This document shows, piece by piece, positions 1 to 5,960 of a DNA stretch of 8,963 bases; position 1 is the first letter of the stretch, and each line of letters opens with the position of its first letter. The notes beneath the pieces are model-generated. The model was not told the DNA's origin and did not search any database. It saw only the letters and a list, made by a program, of their open reading frames with translations. The DNA comes from Myxococcales bacterium (lineage in GTDB: Bacteria; Myxococcota; Myxococcia; Myxococcales; Anaeromyxobacteraceae): NCBI GenBank assembly GCA_021848865.1, contig JAJZTO010000090.1, forward strand, positions 1 through 8,963, read 5' to 3'. A program made the translations under genes and the position numbers.

Positions 1-1
1 G

Positions 2-508
2 CTGGGCGACTGGGAGCGGCGCGGCTTCCGGTACGAGGAGGCCGAGGCGAGCTTCGAGATCCTGCTCCGGCAGCTGGCGGGCCGGAGGCGCCCCTACTTC
101 CGGCTGATCGGCTGCCGGACGCTGGACGTCTTCCGCGCCGACGGCAAGGGGCTGTGCGAGGCCACGGTGGAGCTGGCCGTCGGCGGGGAGACGGTGCACT
201 CCGCCGCCTCCGGCGTCGGCCCCATCCACGCCCTGGAGCGGGCGCTGCGGCGGGCCCTGGAGGGCCACTATCCGGAGCTGAAGGACCTGCGCATCGTCGC
301 CTCCCGCTCCCGGGCCCTGATGCCGCTGCTCGGCAACGTCAGCGCCGTGCGGGTGGTGGTGGAGAGCGCCGACGGGCGGGATCGGTGGGGGACGGCCGGC
401 ATCTCCGACAACTTCCTCCACGCCTGCCTGCAGGCGCTCATGGACAGCATCGAGCACAAGCTCCACAAGGACGACGTGGCGGTGAAGGCGGCCGCCCGCC
501 GCGGGTAG
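2..508 (+). CDS. cimA: Citramalate synthase (CimA-type), C-terminal part
   Basis: This is the 3' end of a gene that begins before the window; 168 residues are visible up to the TAG at 506-508. What is present is the linker plus the C-terminal LeuA-type allosteric domain of the isopropylmalate/citramalate synthase family. CimA condenses pyruvate with acetyl-CoA to citramalate, the first step of the threonine-independent isoleucine route, and this domain normally senses the end product. The linker motif FRYEEAEASFEILL, the segments SAASGVGPIHALERALRRAL and RWGTAGISDNFLHACLQAL, and the ending DSIEHKLHKD all match CimA as I remember it better than LeuA. The catalytic TIM barrel lies upstream and cannot be judged. 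The loop that is often glycine-rich (GRGT-like) in relatives reads LMPLLGNVSA here. The alternative is a LeuA paralogue. Confidence 0.82.
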   Translation: MGDWERRGFRYEEAEASFEILLRQLAGRRRPYFRLIGCRTLDVFRADGKGLCEATVELAVGGETVHSAASGVGPIHALERALRRALEGHYPELKDLRIVASRSRALMPLLGNVSAVRVVVESADGRDRWGTAGISDNFLHACLQALMDSIEHKLHKDDVAVKAAARRG

Positions 509-537
509 CCGGCCCGCGCCTTGCTAGGGCGGGCCTG

Positions 538-960
538 GTGGTCCCGCGCCGCCTCGCCCTGCTGCTCCTCTGCCTCGCCTCGCTCGCGCCCGGCGCGGCG
601 CGGCGGCTCCTGGTCCGGCCGGCGCCGGAGCGGCCCTGCCGGCCGGAGGGGCGGGGGGTGCCGCCGCGCGGCTGGGTGGGCTGCGCCGCGGACGGCGGAG
701 CGCCGCGCGACCTCACCCAGCGGGAACGGCTGCTCCTCGGGCTCCCGGTGGACCTGAACCGCGCCGGCGCCGACGACCTGGAGTGGATCCCGGGCCTGTC
801 GCGCAAGCTGGCGCCCGCGGTGGTGGAAGACCGGTCGGCGCGGGGCCCGTTCGCGCGCCCCGAGGAGCTGGTGCGGGTCCGGGGCATCGGCCCGGTCCGC
901 CTGGCGCGGGCGCTGCCGCACCTGGCCGTCTCCGGCCACGGGGGGGGCGCTCGCGACTGA
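538..960 (+). CDS. Exported helix-hairpin-helix (ComEA-like) protein
   Basis: A 140-residue protein read from a GTG at 538 that has a purine-rich stretch (AGGGCGGG, 527-534) just upstream. The same frame is open further upstream, but that part overlaps the cimA end and is compositional. The N-terminus (MVPRRLALLLLCLASLAPGA) is a clear signal-peptide-like segment: basic residues, a leucine-rich core, then Ala-Pro-Gly-Ala. After a linker with two cysteines (residues 34 and 49, possibly a disulfide) comes a tandem helix-hairpin-helix. The first hairpin is VDLNRAGADDLEWIPGLS (71-88) and the second is VRVRGIGPVRLARAL (112-126). This is the ComEA/HhH1 arrangement that binds the DNA backbone without sequence specificity. 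DNA uptake is possible, but no competence partner is visible and many such small proteins have no known role. It starts 29 nt after cimA and may be co-transcribed with it. Confidence 0.72.
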   Translation: MVPRRLALLLLCLASLAPGAARRLLVRPAPERPCRPEGRGVPPRGWVGCAADGGAPRDLTQRERLLLGLPVDLNRAGADDLEWIPGLSRKLAPAVVEDRSARGPFARPEELVRVRGIGPVRLARALPHLAVSGHGGGARD

Positions 961-975
961 CGGGGGGCGTCGGCT

Positions 976-1632
976 TCAGTGCAGCAGGTCGGCGACGCCG
1001 ACCACCAGGCTGCCGGCCGGCACCGGCTCCTTGCCGACGTAGAGCGTGTCGTTGACCAGCCGCCCGGTGGAAGGGTCGTTGGTCTTCTGCGGCCAGGCGA
1101 GGTTCACCCGGAGGCGGGAGACGCCGCGGGCCACGCGGTACAGCACCACCGCGGTGCCGTCGGGATCGGCCCGGGACACCAGGCCGGCGTGGCGGGGCGG
1201 ACCACCCGGGCGGTTGGCGAGGAAGAGGACGTCGCCGGGCCGCAGCCGCCGGCCGGTGCGCAGGGCGTGGAGGCGGGCGGCGAAGTCGTGGAGGCCGGCC
1301 GCGTCCCGCGCGTCGGGGGGCGGCGGCCGGCCGGCGCGGGTGAGGGAGGCGCGGACCAGCGCGGTGCAGTCCGTGCCGTAGTCCACGCCGTCGACGGTGA
1401 CGCCGCGGCGCCCGACGAGCGAGGAGGCGGTCTCGATGGCCGCCCGGACCCGCGGGTCGGTGGCGGCCCGGGCGCCCGACGTGGAGGCCGGACCGGCGCC
1501 GCGGTCGGCGGCGCCGGCCCGGCGCTCGCTCGCGGGCGGCGGGGGCAGGGGGCGACGGGCCATGGTGCCGGAGGTGCAGCCCGCGCCGGCGATCAGCAGG
1601 GCGGCGAGCGCGGGGATCCGGCGGACCGTCAT
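976..1632 (-). CDS. Probable lipoprotein with NlpC/P60-like (CHAP-like) peptidase domain
   Basis: A 218-residue protein read leftwards from ATG (1632-1630) to TGA (978-976). The N-terminus, MTVRRIPALAALLIAGAGC, is an export signal ending in Cys19. It resembles a lipobox, although Gly rather than Leu at -3 makes lipidation less certain. A Pro/Ala/Gly-rich linker (about 20-60) precedes a papain-like fold of the NlpC/P60 or CHAP type. The putative nucleophile is Cys89 in YGTDCTALVRASL, followed by LRPGDVLFLANR (130-141) and the candidate catalytic His148 in PPRHAGLVSRAD. Such enzymes usually cut peptidoglycan stem peptides or cross-links at the cell envelope. The third catalytic residue cannot be assigned by eye. 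No Shine-Dalgarno is seen. The gene converges on the helix-hairpin-helix gene (15 nt between stops) and diverges from the helicase. The opposite strand is also open throughout, but only this strand gives recognisable domains. Confidence 0.78.
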   Translation of the reverse strand: MTVRRIPALAALLIAGAGCTSGTMARRPLPPPPASERRAGAADRGAGPASTSGARAATDPRVRAAIETASSLVGRRGVTVDGVDYGTDCTALVRASLTRAGRPPPPDARDAAGLHDFAARLHALRTGRRLRPGDVLFLANRPGGPPRHAGLVSRADPDGTAVVLYRVARGVSRLRVNLAWPQKTNDPSTGRLVNDTLYVGKEPVPAGSLVVGVADLLH

Positions 1633-1638
1633 GGCGCG

Positions 1639-1666
1639 ATGCTATGCGGGGGTGGCAGCGCGTCCA
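1639..1666 (-). promoter_or_regulatory. Weak candidate promoter for the NlpC/P60-like gene
   Basis: In the 60-bp divergent gap, the minus strand reads TGGACG (1666-1661), a 16-nt spacer, then TAGCAT (1644-1639), each matching four of six sigma-70 consensus bases. The -10 lies only 6 nt before the ATG, so the transcript would be almost leaderless, which fits the absence of a ribosome binding site. In DNA this GC-rich the match may be chance. I see no comparable promoter for the helicase on the plus strand. Confidence 0.22.
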
Positions 1667-1692
1667 GTTTTGCTGCTACGGTACCTGAACGG

Positions 1693-3879
1693 ATGTCCCG
1701 TCGCTACCAGCTCGAGCCACGGTCGGAGTCCCGCGCCCCGCTCCAGACGGAGGGGCTGCTCAACGACGAGCAGCGCGCGGTGGTCGAGGCCGGCGACGGG
1801 CCGATCCTGGTCATCGCCGGGGCGGGCTCCGGCAAGACGCGGACCCTCACCTGGCGGGTGGCCCGGCTGCTCCACGAGGGGCACGCCCCCGAGTCGCTGC
1901 TGCTGCTCACCTTCACCAACAAGGCGGCCCGCGAGATGCTGCGCCGCGTGGAGGAGGTGGCGCGGATCGACACCCGGCGCCTCTGGGGCGGCACCTTCCA
2001 CCACGTGGCCCACCGGGTGCTGCGCGACCACGCCGGGCTGCTCGGCTTCCACCCCGGCTACTCCATCCTCGACCGCGAGGACTCGCGCGACGTGATGGGC
2101 GCCTCCATCGCCGACCGCGGCCTGGCCGTCGGGGCCCGGCGCTTCCCCAAGGCCGACGTGCTCCTCGACCTGGTCTCGATGGCGGTGAACACCCAGACGC
2201 CGCTCGCCGAGGTGGTGGCCGACCGCCGGCCGCAGTTCCTGCCGCTGACCGACGACGTCCTCCGGGTGGCGCGGCGCTACGCCGAGCGCAAGCAGCAGCT
2301 CAACGCCATGGACTTCGACGACCTGCTGCTGCACTGGAAGGTGCTCCTGGCCGAGCACCCCGAGGTGCGGCAGCGGCTGGGGGAGCGCTTCCGGAACCTG
2401 CTGGTGGACGAGTACCAGGACACCAACAAGCTCCAGGGCGACGTGGTGGACCTGCTGGCCTCGGTGCACCGCAACCTGTGCGTGGTCGGCGACGACGCCC
2501 AGTGCATCTACGGCTTCCGCGGCGCCCACTTCGCCAACATCCTGGAGTTCGAGCGGCGCTACCCCGACGCCCGGCGCTTCGACCTCACCGTCAACTACCG
2601 CTCCACCCCGCAGATCCTGGAGCTGGCGAACCGCTCCATCGCCTGCAACCTGAAGCAGTTCGAGAAGGAGCTGAGCGCGGTCCGGGCCGCCGGGCCGCTG
2701 CCGGCGCTGGTGCCCTGCCGCGACGTCGGCCAGCAGGCGGCCTTCGTGGCCCAGCGGGTGCTGGAGCTGCGCGACGAGGGCGTCCCGCTGCCGGAGATCG
2801 CCGTGCTCTACCGGGCGCACCACCACTCGATGGAGATCCAGTTCGAGCTGGCGCGGCGCGGGATCCCCTTCGTGGTGCGCAGCGGCGTGCGCTTCTTCGA
2901 GGCGGCCCACATCAAGGACGTGCTCGCCCACCTGCGCTTCGCCCGCAACCCGGGCGACGAGCTGGCCCTGAAGCGCTGCCTGCGGCTGGCGCCGGGCGTC
3001 GGGACCGCCACCGCCGAGCAGCTCTGGAGCGCGCTCCTGGCGCGGCGGCGCGGCGGCGCCGGCTCGGTGGAGGAGCTGCTCGCGCCCGACGTGGCCGGGC
3101 AGGTCCCGCCCAAGGGGCGCCCCGGCTACCGGCGCCTGGCCGAGCTGCTGCGGCGCCTGGCGCGGCCGCCGACCCGCGACCTGCCGGGCGAGTCGATCGA
3201 GGCGGTGCTGGAGGAGGGGTACGAGGACTACCTGAAGGTCGAGTTCCTGAACGCCGACTCGCGCGTCGAGGACGTGCGCCAGCTGGCGGAGTACGCCCGG
3301 GGGTACGAGGACACCGAGGCCTTCCTGGCCGAGGTCTCGCTCCTCACCGAGCTGGCCGCCGAGACCGTCTCCGAGGGGGGCGAGCCGGACGAGAAGATGG
3401 TCCTCTCCTCGGTCCACCAGGCCAAGGGGCTGGAGTGGCGGGCCGTCTTCCTGGTGTGGCTGGCCGACGGGCGCTTCCCCAGCGCCCAGGCGCTGAAGGA
3501 CCGCGACGGCGAGGAGGAGGAGCGGCGCCTCTTCTACGTCGCCTGCACCCGCGCCCGGGACGAGCTCTACCTCTGCTTCCCGCTGGTGGCGGCGCCGCGC
3601 GACCGGGAGCGGGTGGTGCTGAAGGCCTCGCGCTTCCTGGAGGAGCTGCCGGCCGAGCCGGCGGTCTACGAGCGCTGGCAGCTCGACGATCCGGCCGGGC
3701 CGCCGCGGCTGGAGGGGGGCGGGCCGGAGGCGGGGGCGCTCCCGCCGCGGCCCGGCGTTCCGGCCGGGGCCCTGGCCTTGCCGAGCCTTTTCGGCACGCC
3801 GGACCGGGAAGGGACGGAGGAGGGGGAGGACGTCCCGGGAAATCGGGACGGAGGGTCGGGGAGCGACGTCCCGTTCTAG
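1693..3879 (+). CDS. UvrD/Rep-family superfamily 1 DNA helicase
   Basis: A 728-residue ATP-dependent 3'-5' DNA helicase, close in length to E. coli UvrD and Rep. All SF1A motifs can be read: Q-motif LNDEQRAVV (23-31), Walker A GAGSGKT (43-49), Ia LLTFTNKAAREM (71-82), Ib TFHHVAHRVLR (101-111), Walker B LLVDEYQDTN (236-245), III VVGDDAQCIYGFRGA (264-278), IV LTVNYRST (298-305), V LSSVHQAKGLEW (571-582) and VI RRLFYVACTRARDELYL (611-627). Motif III has Cys271 where Ser is usual. The tail after about residue 660 is Pro/Gly/Glu-rich, probably disordered and a possible partner-binding segment. The ATG at 1693 is chosen because the Q-motif follows after a normal 22 residues; the frame stays open upstream only opposite the NlpC/P60 gene. 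Its Shine-Dalgarno is weak. A role in repair or replication restart is expected from the family, but UvrD, PcrA and Rep cannot be separated here. Confidence 0.93.
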   Translation: MSRRYQLEPRSESRAPLQTEGLLNDEQRAVVEAGDGPILVIAGAGSGKTRTLTWRVARLLHEGHAPESLLLLTFTNKAAREMLRRVEEVARIDTRRLWGGTFHHVAHRVLRDHAGLLGFHPGYSILDREDSRDVMGASIADRGLAVGARRFPKADVLLDLVSMAVNTQTPLAEVVADRRPQFLPLTDDVLRVARRYAERKQQLNAMDFDDLLLHWKVLLAEHPEVRQRLGERFRNLLVDEYQDTNKLQGDVVDLLASVHRNLCVVGDDAQCIYGFRGAHFANILEFERRYPDARRFDLTVNYRSTPQILELANRSIACNLKQFEKELSAVRAAGPLPALVPCRDVGQQAAFVAQRVLELRDEGVPLPEIAVLYRAHHHSMEIQFELARRGIPFVVRSGVRFFEAAHIKDVLAHLRFARNPGDELALKRCLRLAPGVGTATAEQLWSALLARRRGGAGSVEELLAPDVAGQVPPKGRPGYRRLAELLRRLARPPTRDLPGESIEAVLEEGYEDYLKVEFLNADSRVEDVRQLAEYARGYEDTEAFLAEVSLLTELAAETVSEGGEPDEKMVLSSVHQAKGLEWRAVFLVWLADGRFPSAQALKDRDGEEEERRLFYVACTRARDELYLCFPLVAAPRDRERVVLKASRFLEELPAEPAVYERWQLDDPAGPPRLEGGGPEAGALPPRPGVPAGALALPSLFGTPDREGTEEGEDVPGNRDGGSGSDVPF
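3831..3873 (+). repeat. Three-part CGTCCCG/CGGGACG inverted-direct repeat at helicase 3' end
   Basis: CGTCCCG at 3831-3837 is followed by its exact reverse complement CGGGACG at 3844-3850 (6-nt loop), and CGTCCCG recurs at 3867-3873, just before the TAG. The middle copy could pair with either flank, giving two mutually exclusive hairpins. All of it lies inside the coding region for the disordered tail (residues DVPGNRD and SDVPF). No T-run follows, so it is not a canonical terminator. Confidence 0.45.
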
Positions 3880-3924
3880 GGTGGAAAGGCGCGGCTCCGC
3901 GGGCCGTGTGCTAGAGATCAGCCA

Positions 3925-5547
3925 ATGCCCTCGCCGACGGGCCGAGAGAAGCCGATCCTGGGCATCGACCTGGGGACCACCAACACCTGCGTGGCCCACG
4001 TGAGGAACCGCATCCCGCGGGTGGTGCCGACCGATCGCGGCAGCCTGATCCTGCCGTCGGTGGTGGCGCTCTCCGAGAAGGGGGACCTGCTGGTGGGCGC
4101 GGTGGCGCGCGACCAGATGGTGGTGAACCCCCAGAACACCATCTACGGGGCCAAGCGGATCATCGGCCGCAAGTTCAACTCCCGGGTGGTGCAGGAGCTG
4201 CGCAGCTACTACGCCTACGAGATCGTCGAGGGGCCGCAGGGGGAGGCGGCGGTCCGGCTCGGCGGCAAGGTGTTCTCGCTCCCGGAGATCTCCGGGATGG
4301 TGCTGGGCCACCTGAAGACCATGGCCCAGACCTTCCTGGCCCGGACCATCACCGAGGCGGTGATCTCGGTGCCGGCCTACTACAACGACAACCAGCGCCA
4401 GGCGGTGAAGGAGGCCGGGCGGCTGGCCGGCTTCGACGTCAAGCGCATCGTCAACGAGCCCACCGCGGCGGCGCTGGCCTACGGCTTCAACCGGGGGCTG
4501 GACCAGCGGATCCTGGTCTACGACCTGGGGGGCGGCACCTTCGACGTCTCGGTGCTGCAGCTCTCCGGCAACGTCTTCGAGGTGCTGGCCACCGGCGGCG
4601 ACACCTTCCTCGGCGGCGTGGACTTCGACAACCGCATCATCGACTGGGTGCTGGATCGGTTCTGGCAGGAGCACAAGGTGGACCTGGCCGATTCCCCCAT
4701 CGCCCTGCAGCGCATCAAGAACGGCGCCGAGGCGGCGAAGATCGACCTGACGCTGATCCCCAACGTCACCCTCGACCTGCCCTACATCGAGGAGCGGAAG
4801 GGGAAGCCGCTGGACGTGCGCATGCCGCTGTCGAGGAGCCAGCTCAACGAGCTGACCGACGACCTGGTCGAGCGCACCTTCGCCATCTGCGACCGGGTGC
4901 TGGAGGAGAAGGGGCTGCGGCCCGACCAGATCGACGAGGTCATCCTGGTGGGGGGCCAGTCGCGCATGCCGCTGGTCCAGGAGAAGCTCTTCGAGCACTA
5001 CGGGCGCCGGCCGCGCAAGGGGGTCCACCCCGACGAGTGCGTGGCCCTGGGCGCCGCGCTGCTCGCCGATTCGCTCGACCAGATCGACGCGGTGACGCTG
5101 GTGGACGTGCTCTCCATGCCCATCGGCATCGCCACGCCCCAGGGGCGGGTGCGCCGCGTGCTGGACAAGAACCTGGCCATCCCCAGCTCCCGCTCCTTCC
5201 GGCTGCCGCCGCCGCGCGAGCCGGGCCAGCCCATCGAGATCGACATCTTCCAGGGCGAGTCGGACCGGATGGTGGACAACGAGTTCCTGGGCTCCATCCG
5301 GCTGCCGGCCGCGGCCACGGGACGGCGCATCGACTTCCGGCTCGACGAGGAGTGCCTGCTCAAGGTGAGCTTCGACGATCCGGACCAGGGCATGCGCGAG
5401 GTCTCCTTCGCCACCCGCGACACCCCGGAGTCGCTGCGCCGGGCCGTGGCCGACGAGCTGGCGCGCAGCCGGCTGGCCGCCGGGCCGTCGCCGGGAGCGG
5501 ACGCGCGGCGCAGCGGCGGGCTGCTCGGCTGGCTGCGGAGGGGCTGA
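3925..5547 (+). CDS. Lid-less Hsp70/DnaK-like chaperone
   Basis: A 540-residue cytoplasmic Hsp70-family protein. The complete nucleotide-binding domain (about 10-385) carries phosphate-1 ILGIDLGTTNTCVAHV (11-26), IYGAKRIIGRKF with Lys77 at the E. coli Lys70 position, connect-1 VPAYYNDNQRQAVKEAGR (149-166), NEPTAAALAYG (177-187), phosphate-2 LVYDLGGGTFDVSV (197-210) with Thr205, and the adenosine motif ILVGGQSRMPLVQEKL (340-355). After the linker TLVDVLSMPIGI (391-402) comes a beta-type substrate domain, including IDIFQGESDRMVDNEFLG (439-456). It ends with only a short helix and GGLLGWLRRG. Canonical DnaK has about 640 residues, with an alpha-helical lid and acidic tail that are absent here. 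It should bind and hydrolyse ATP, but substrate release should be fast and unlidded. No DnaJ or GrpE is nearby, so it is probably an accessory paralogue rather than the housekeeping DnaK. The Shine-Dalgarno before the ATG is weak. Confidence 0.93.
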   Translation: MPSPTGREKPILGIDLGTTNTCVAHVRNRIPRVVPTDRGSLILPSVVALSEKGDLLVGAVARDQMVVNPQNTIYGAKRIIGRKFNSRVVQELRSYYAYEIVEGPQGEAAVRLGGKVFSLPEISGMVLGHLKTMAQTFLARTITEAVISVPAYYNDNQRQAVKEAGRLAGFDVKRIVNEPTAAALAYGFNRGLDQRILVYDLGGGTFDVSVLQLSGNVFEVLATGGDTFLGGVDFDNRIIDWVLDRFWQEHKVDLADSPIALQRIKNGAEAAKIDLTLIPNVTLDLPYIEERKGKPLDVRMPLSRSQLNELTDDLVERTFAICDRVLEEKGLRPDQIDEVILVGGQSRMPLVQEKLFEHYGRRPRKGVHPDECVALGAALLADSLDQIDAVTLVDVLSMPIGIATPQGRVRRVLDKNLAIPSSRSFRLPPPREPGQPIEIDIFQGESDRMVDNEFLGSIRLPAAATGRRIDFRLDEECLLKVSFDDPDQGMREVSFATRDTPESLRRAVADELARSRLAAGPSPGADARRSGGLLGWLRRG

Positions 5548-5550
5548 GCG

Positions 5551-5563
5551 GCCCCGCCGGGGC
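5551..5563 (+). terminator. Small GC hairpin just after the Hsp70 gene
   Basis: GCCCC (5551-5555) and GGGGC (5559-5563) can form a 5-bp stem with a 3-nt loop, 3 nt after the Hsp70 stop codon. There is no T-run, so at best it is a weak or factor-dependent terminator or a 3'-end stabiliser. Such hairpins are common by chance at this GC content. Confidence 0.25.
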
Positions 5564-5590
5564 GGCGGCGCGTCCACCGGCGCGAGACCG

Positions 5591-5619
5591 TTGACGGGAA
5601 AAGGCCCGGACGGCATACT
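5591..5619 (+). promoter_or_regulatory. Sigma-70-type promoter of the tRNA-Val gene
   Basis: TTGACG (5591-5596) and CATACT (5614-5619) are separated by exactly 17 nt, each close to the -35 and -10 consensus. Transcription would begin around 5626, about 12 nt before the tRNA. The stretch is visibly less GC-rich than its surroundings. The tRNA therefore appears to have its own promoter rather than relying on the Hsp70 transcript. Confidence 0.72.
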
Positions 5620-5637
5620 CCGCGCCCCTGTAGCATC

Positions 5638-5709
5638 GGGCGCCTAGCTCAGCGGTAGAGCACTGCCTTCACACGGCAGGGGTCGCAGGTTCGAAACCTG
5701 CGGCGCCCA
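5638..5709 (+). tRNA. tRNA-Val (anticodon CAC)
   Basis: A complete 72-nt cloverleaf. The acceptor stem is GGGCGCC (5638-5644) with GGCGCCC (5702-5708) and discriminator A5709. A GCTC/GAGC D-arm is followed by the anticodon arm CTGCC-TTCACAC-GGCAG, with CAC at the anticodon. A 5-nt variable loop precedes the T arm GCAGG-TTCGAAA-CCTGC. The 3' CCA is not encoded (ACT follows the discriminator region), so it must be added by CCA-adding enzyme. It decodes GUG, an abundant valine codon in this DNA. All stems pair perfectly, so it is presumably functional. Confidence 0.95.
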
Positions 5710-5714
5710 CTTCG

Positions 5715-5759
5715 AAGGGCCGGAATCCCTGGATGAATCCAGGAGTTCCGGCCCTTTTT
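5715..5759 (+). terminator. Strong intrinsic terminator after tRNA-Val
   Basis: A long hairpin: AAGGGCCGGAA (5715-5725) pairs perfectly with TTCCGGCCCTT (5746-5756), and inside it CCTGGA (5728-5733) pairs with TCCAGG (5738-5743) around a TGAA tetraloop. A TTTTT run (5755-5759) follows at once. It closes the tRNA unit 6 nt after the tRNA end and separates it from the signalling operon. Confidence 0.92.
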
Positions 5760-5960
5760 CGTCGCGCGTGCCGTCCCGCGTGCCGGGTACAGGTCGCGCG
5801 TGCCGGGCATCGCGCCAGGTACGACAGCAGCGCACACGCCCCGGAATGGTGGTTCGCACCCGGCATGTGCTATGTTCGCGATATCGCCAAGGAAAAATTT
5901 GCCGCCGCAAGAAGCGCGACTACGCTGTACCACGAGCATGGCGCGTTGAAGGAGGTGGCG
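5760..5960 (+). promoter_or_regulatory. Leader of the signalling operon: repeats, palindrome, no gene
   Basis: I see no convincing gene here. The reading frame of the downstream kinase is open through it, but the translation has no domain character and part overlaps the tRNA terminator. CGCGTGCCG occurs three times (5765, 5777 and 5797), twice extended to GTCGCGCGTGCCG (5761-5773 and the stretch ending at 5805). A perfect 10-bp palindrome, GCGATATCGC, sits at 5878-5887 beside a comparatively AT-rich patch. A possible sigma-70 -10 (TATGTT, 5871-5876) has no good -35. TGG-N10-GCA (5850-5865) fits sigma-54 spacing but only part of its consensus. The operon promoter probably lies in this stretch but cannot be fixed by eye. 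A strong ribosome binding site, AAGGAGGT (5949-5956), ends it. Confidence 0.4.

Noticed and set aside
154..537. Plus-strand open frame overlapping the cimA end and running into the helix-hairpin-helix gene
   Set aside because: The portion before 538 is out of frame with a clear CimA C-terminus and is Arg/Gly/Ala-rich. The signal-peptide-like start at 538 is better.
979..1692. Upstream in-frame extension of the helicase reading frame
   Set aside because: It lies opposite the NlpC/P60-like gene and translates to Gly/Ala/Arg-rich nonsense. The helicase Q-motif sits a normal distance from the ATG at 1693.
1642..5616. Very long minus-strand open frame (over 1300 codons) opposite the helicase and Hsp70 genes
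   Set aside because: The translation is a low-complexity run rich in Gln, His, Leu, Val and Arg with no domain. It is the antisense shadow of two clear plus-strand genes and a product of GC bias.
5638..5760. tRNA-Val as an integration (att) site
   Set aside because: No integrase, no second copy of the tRNA 3' end within the window and no compositional break downstream.
5864..5875. Second sigma-54-like match around CGGCATGTGCTATGTT
   Set aside because: The -12 element would read GT instead of the near-invariant GC.
5733..5960. Upstream in-frame extension of the hybrid kinase starting within the tRNA terminator
   Set aside because: It would begin inside the terminator hairpin and shows no domain. 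A strong AAGGAGGT ribosome site sits just before the TTG at 5961.
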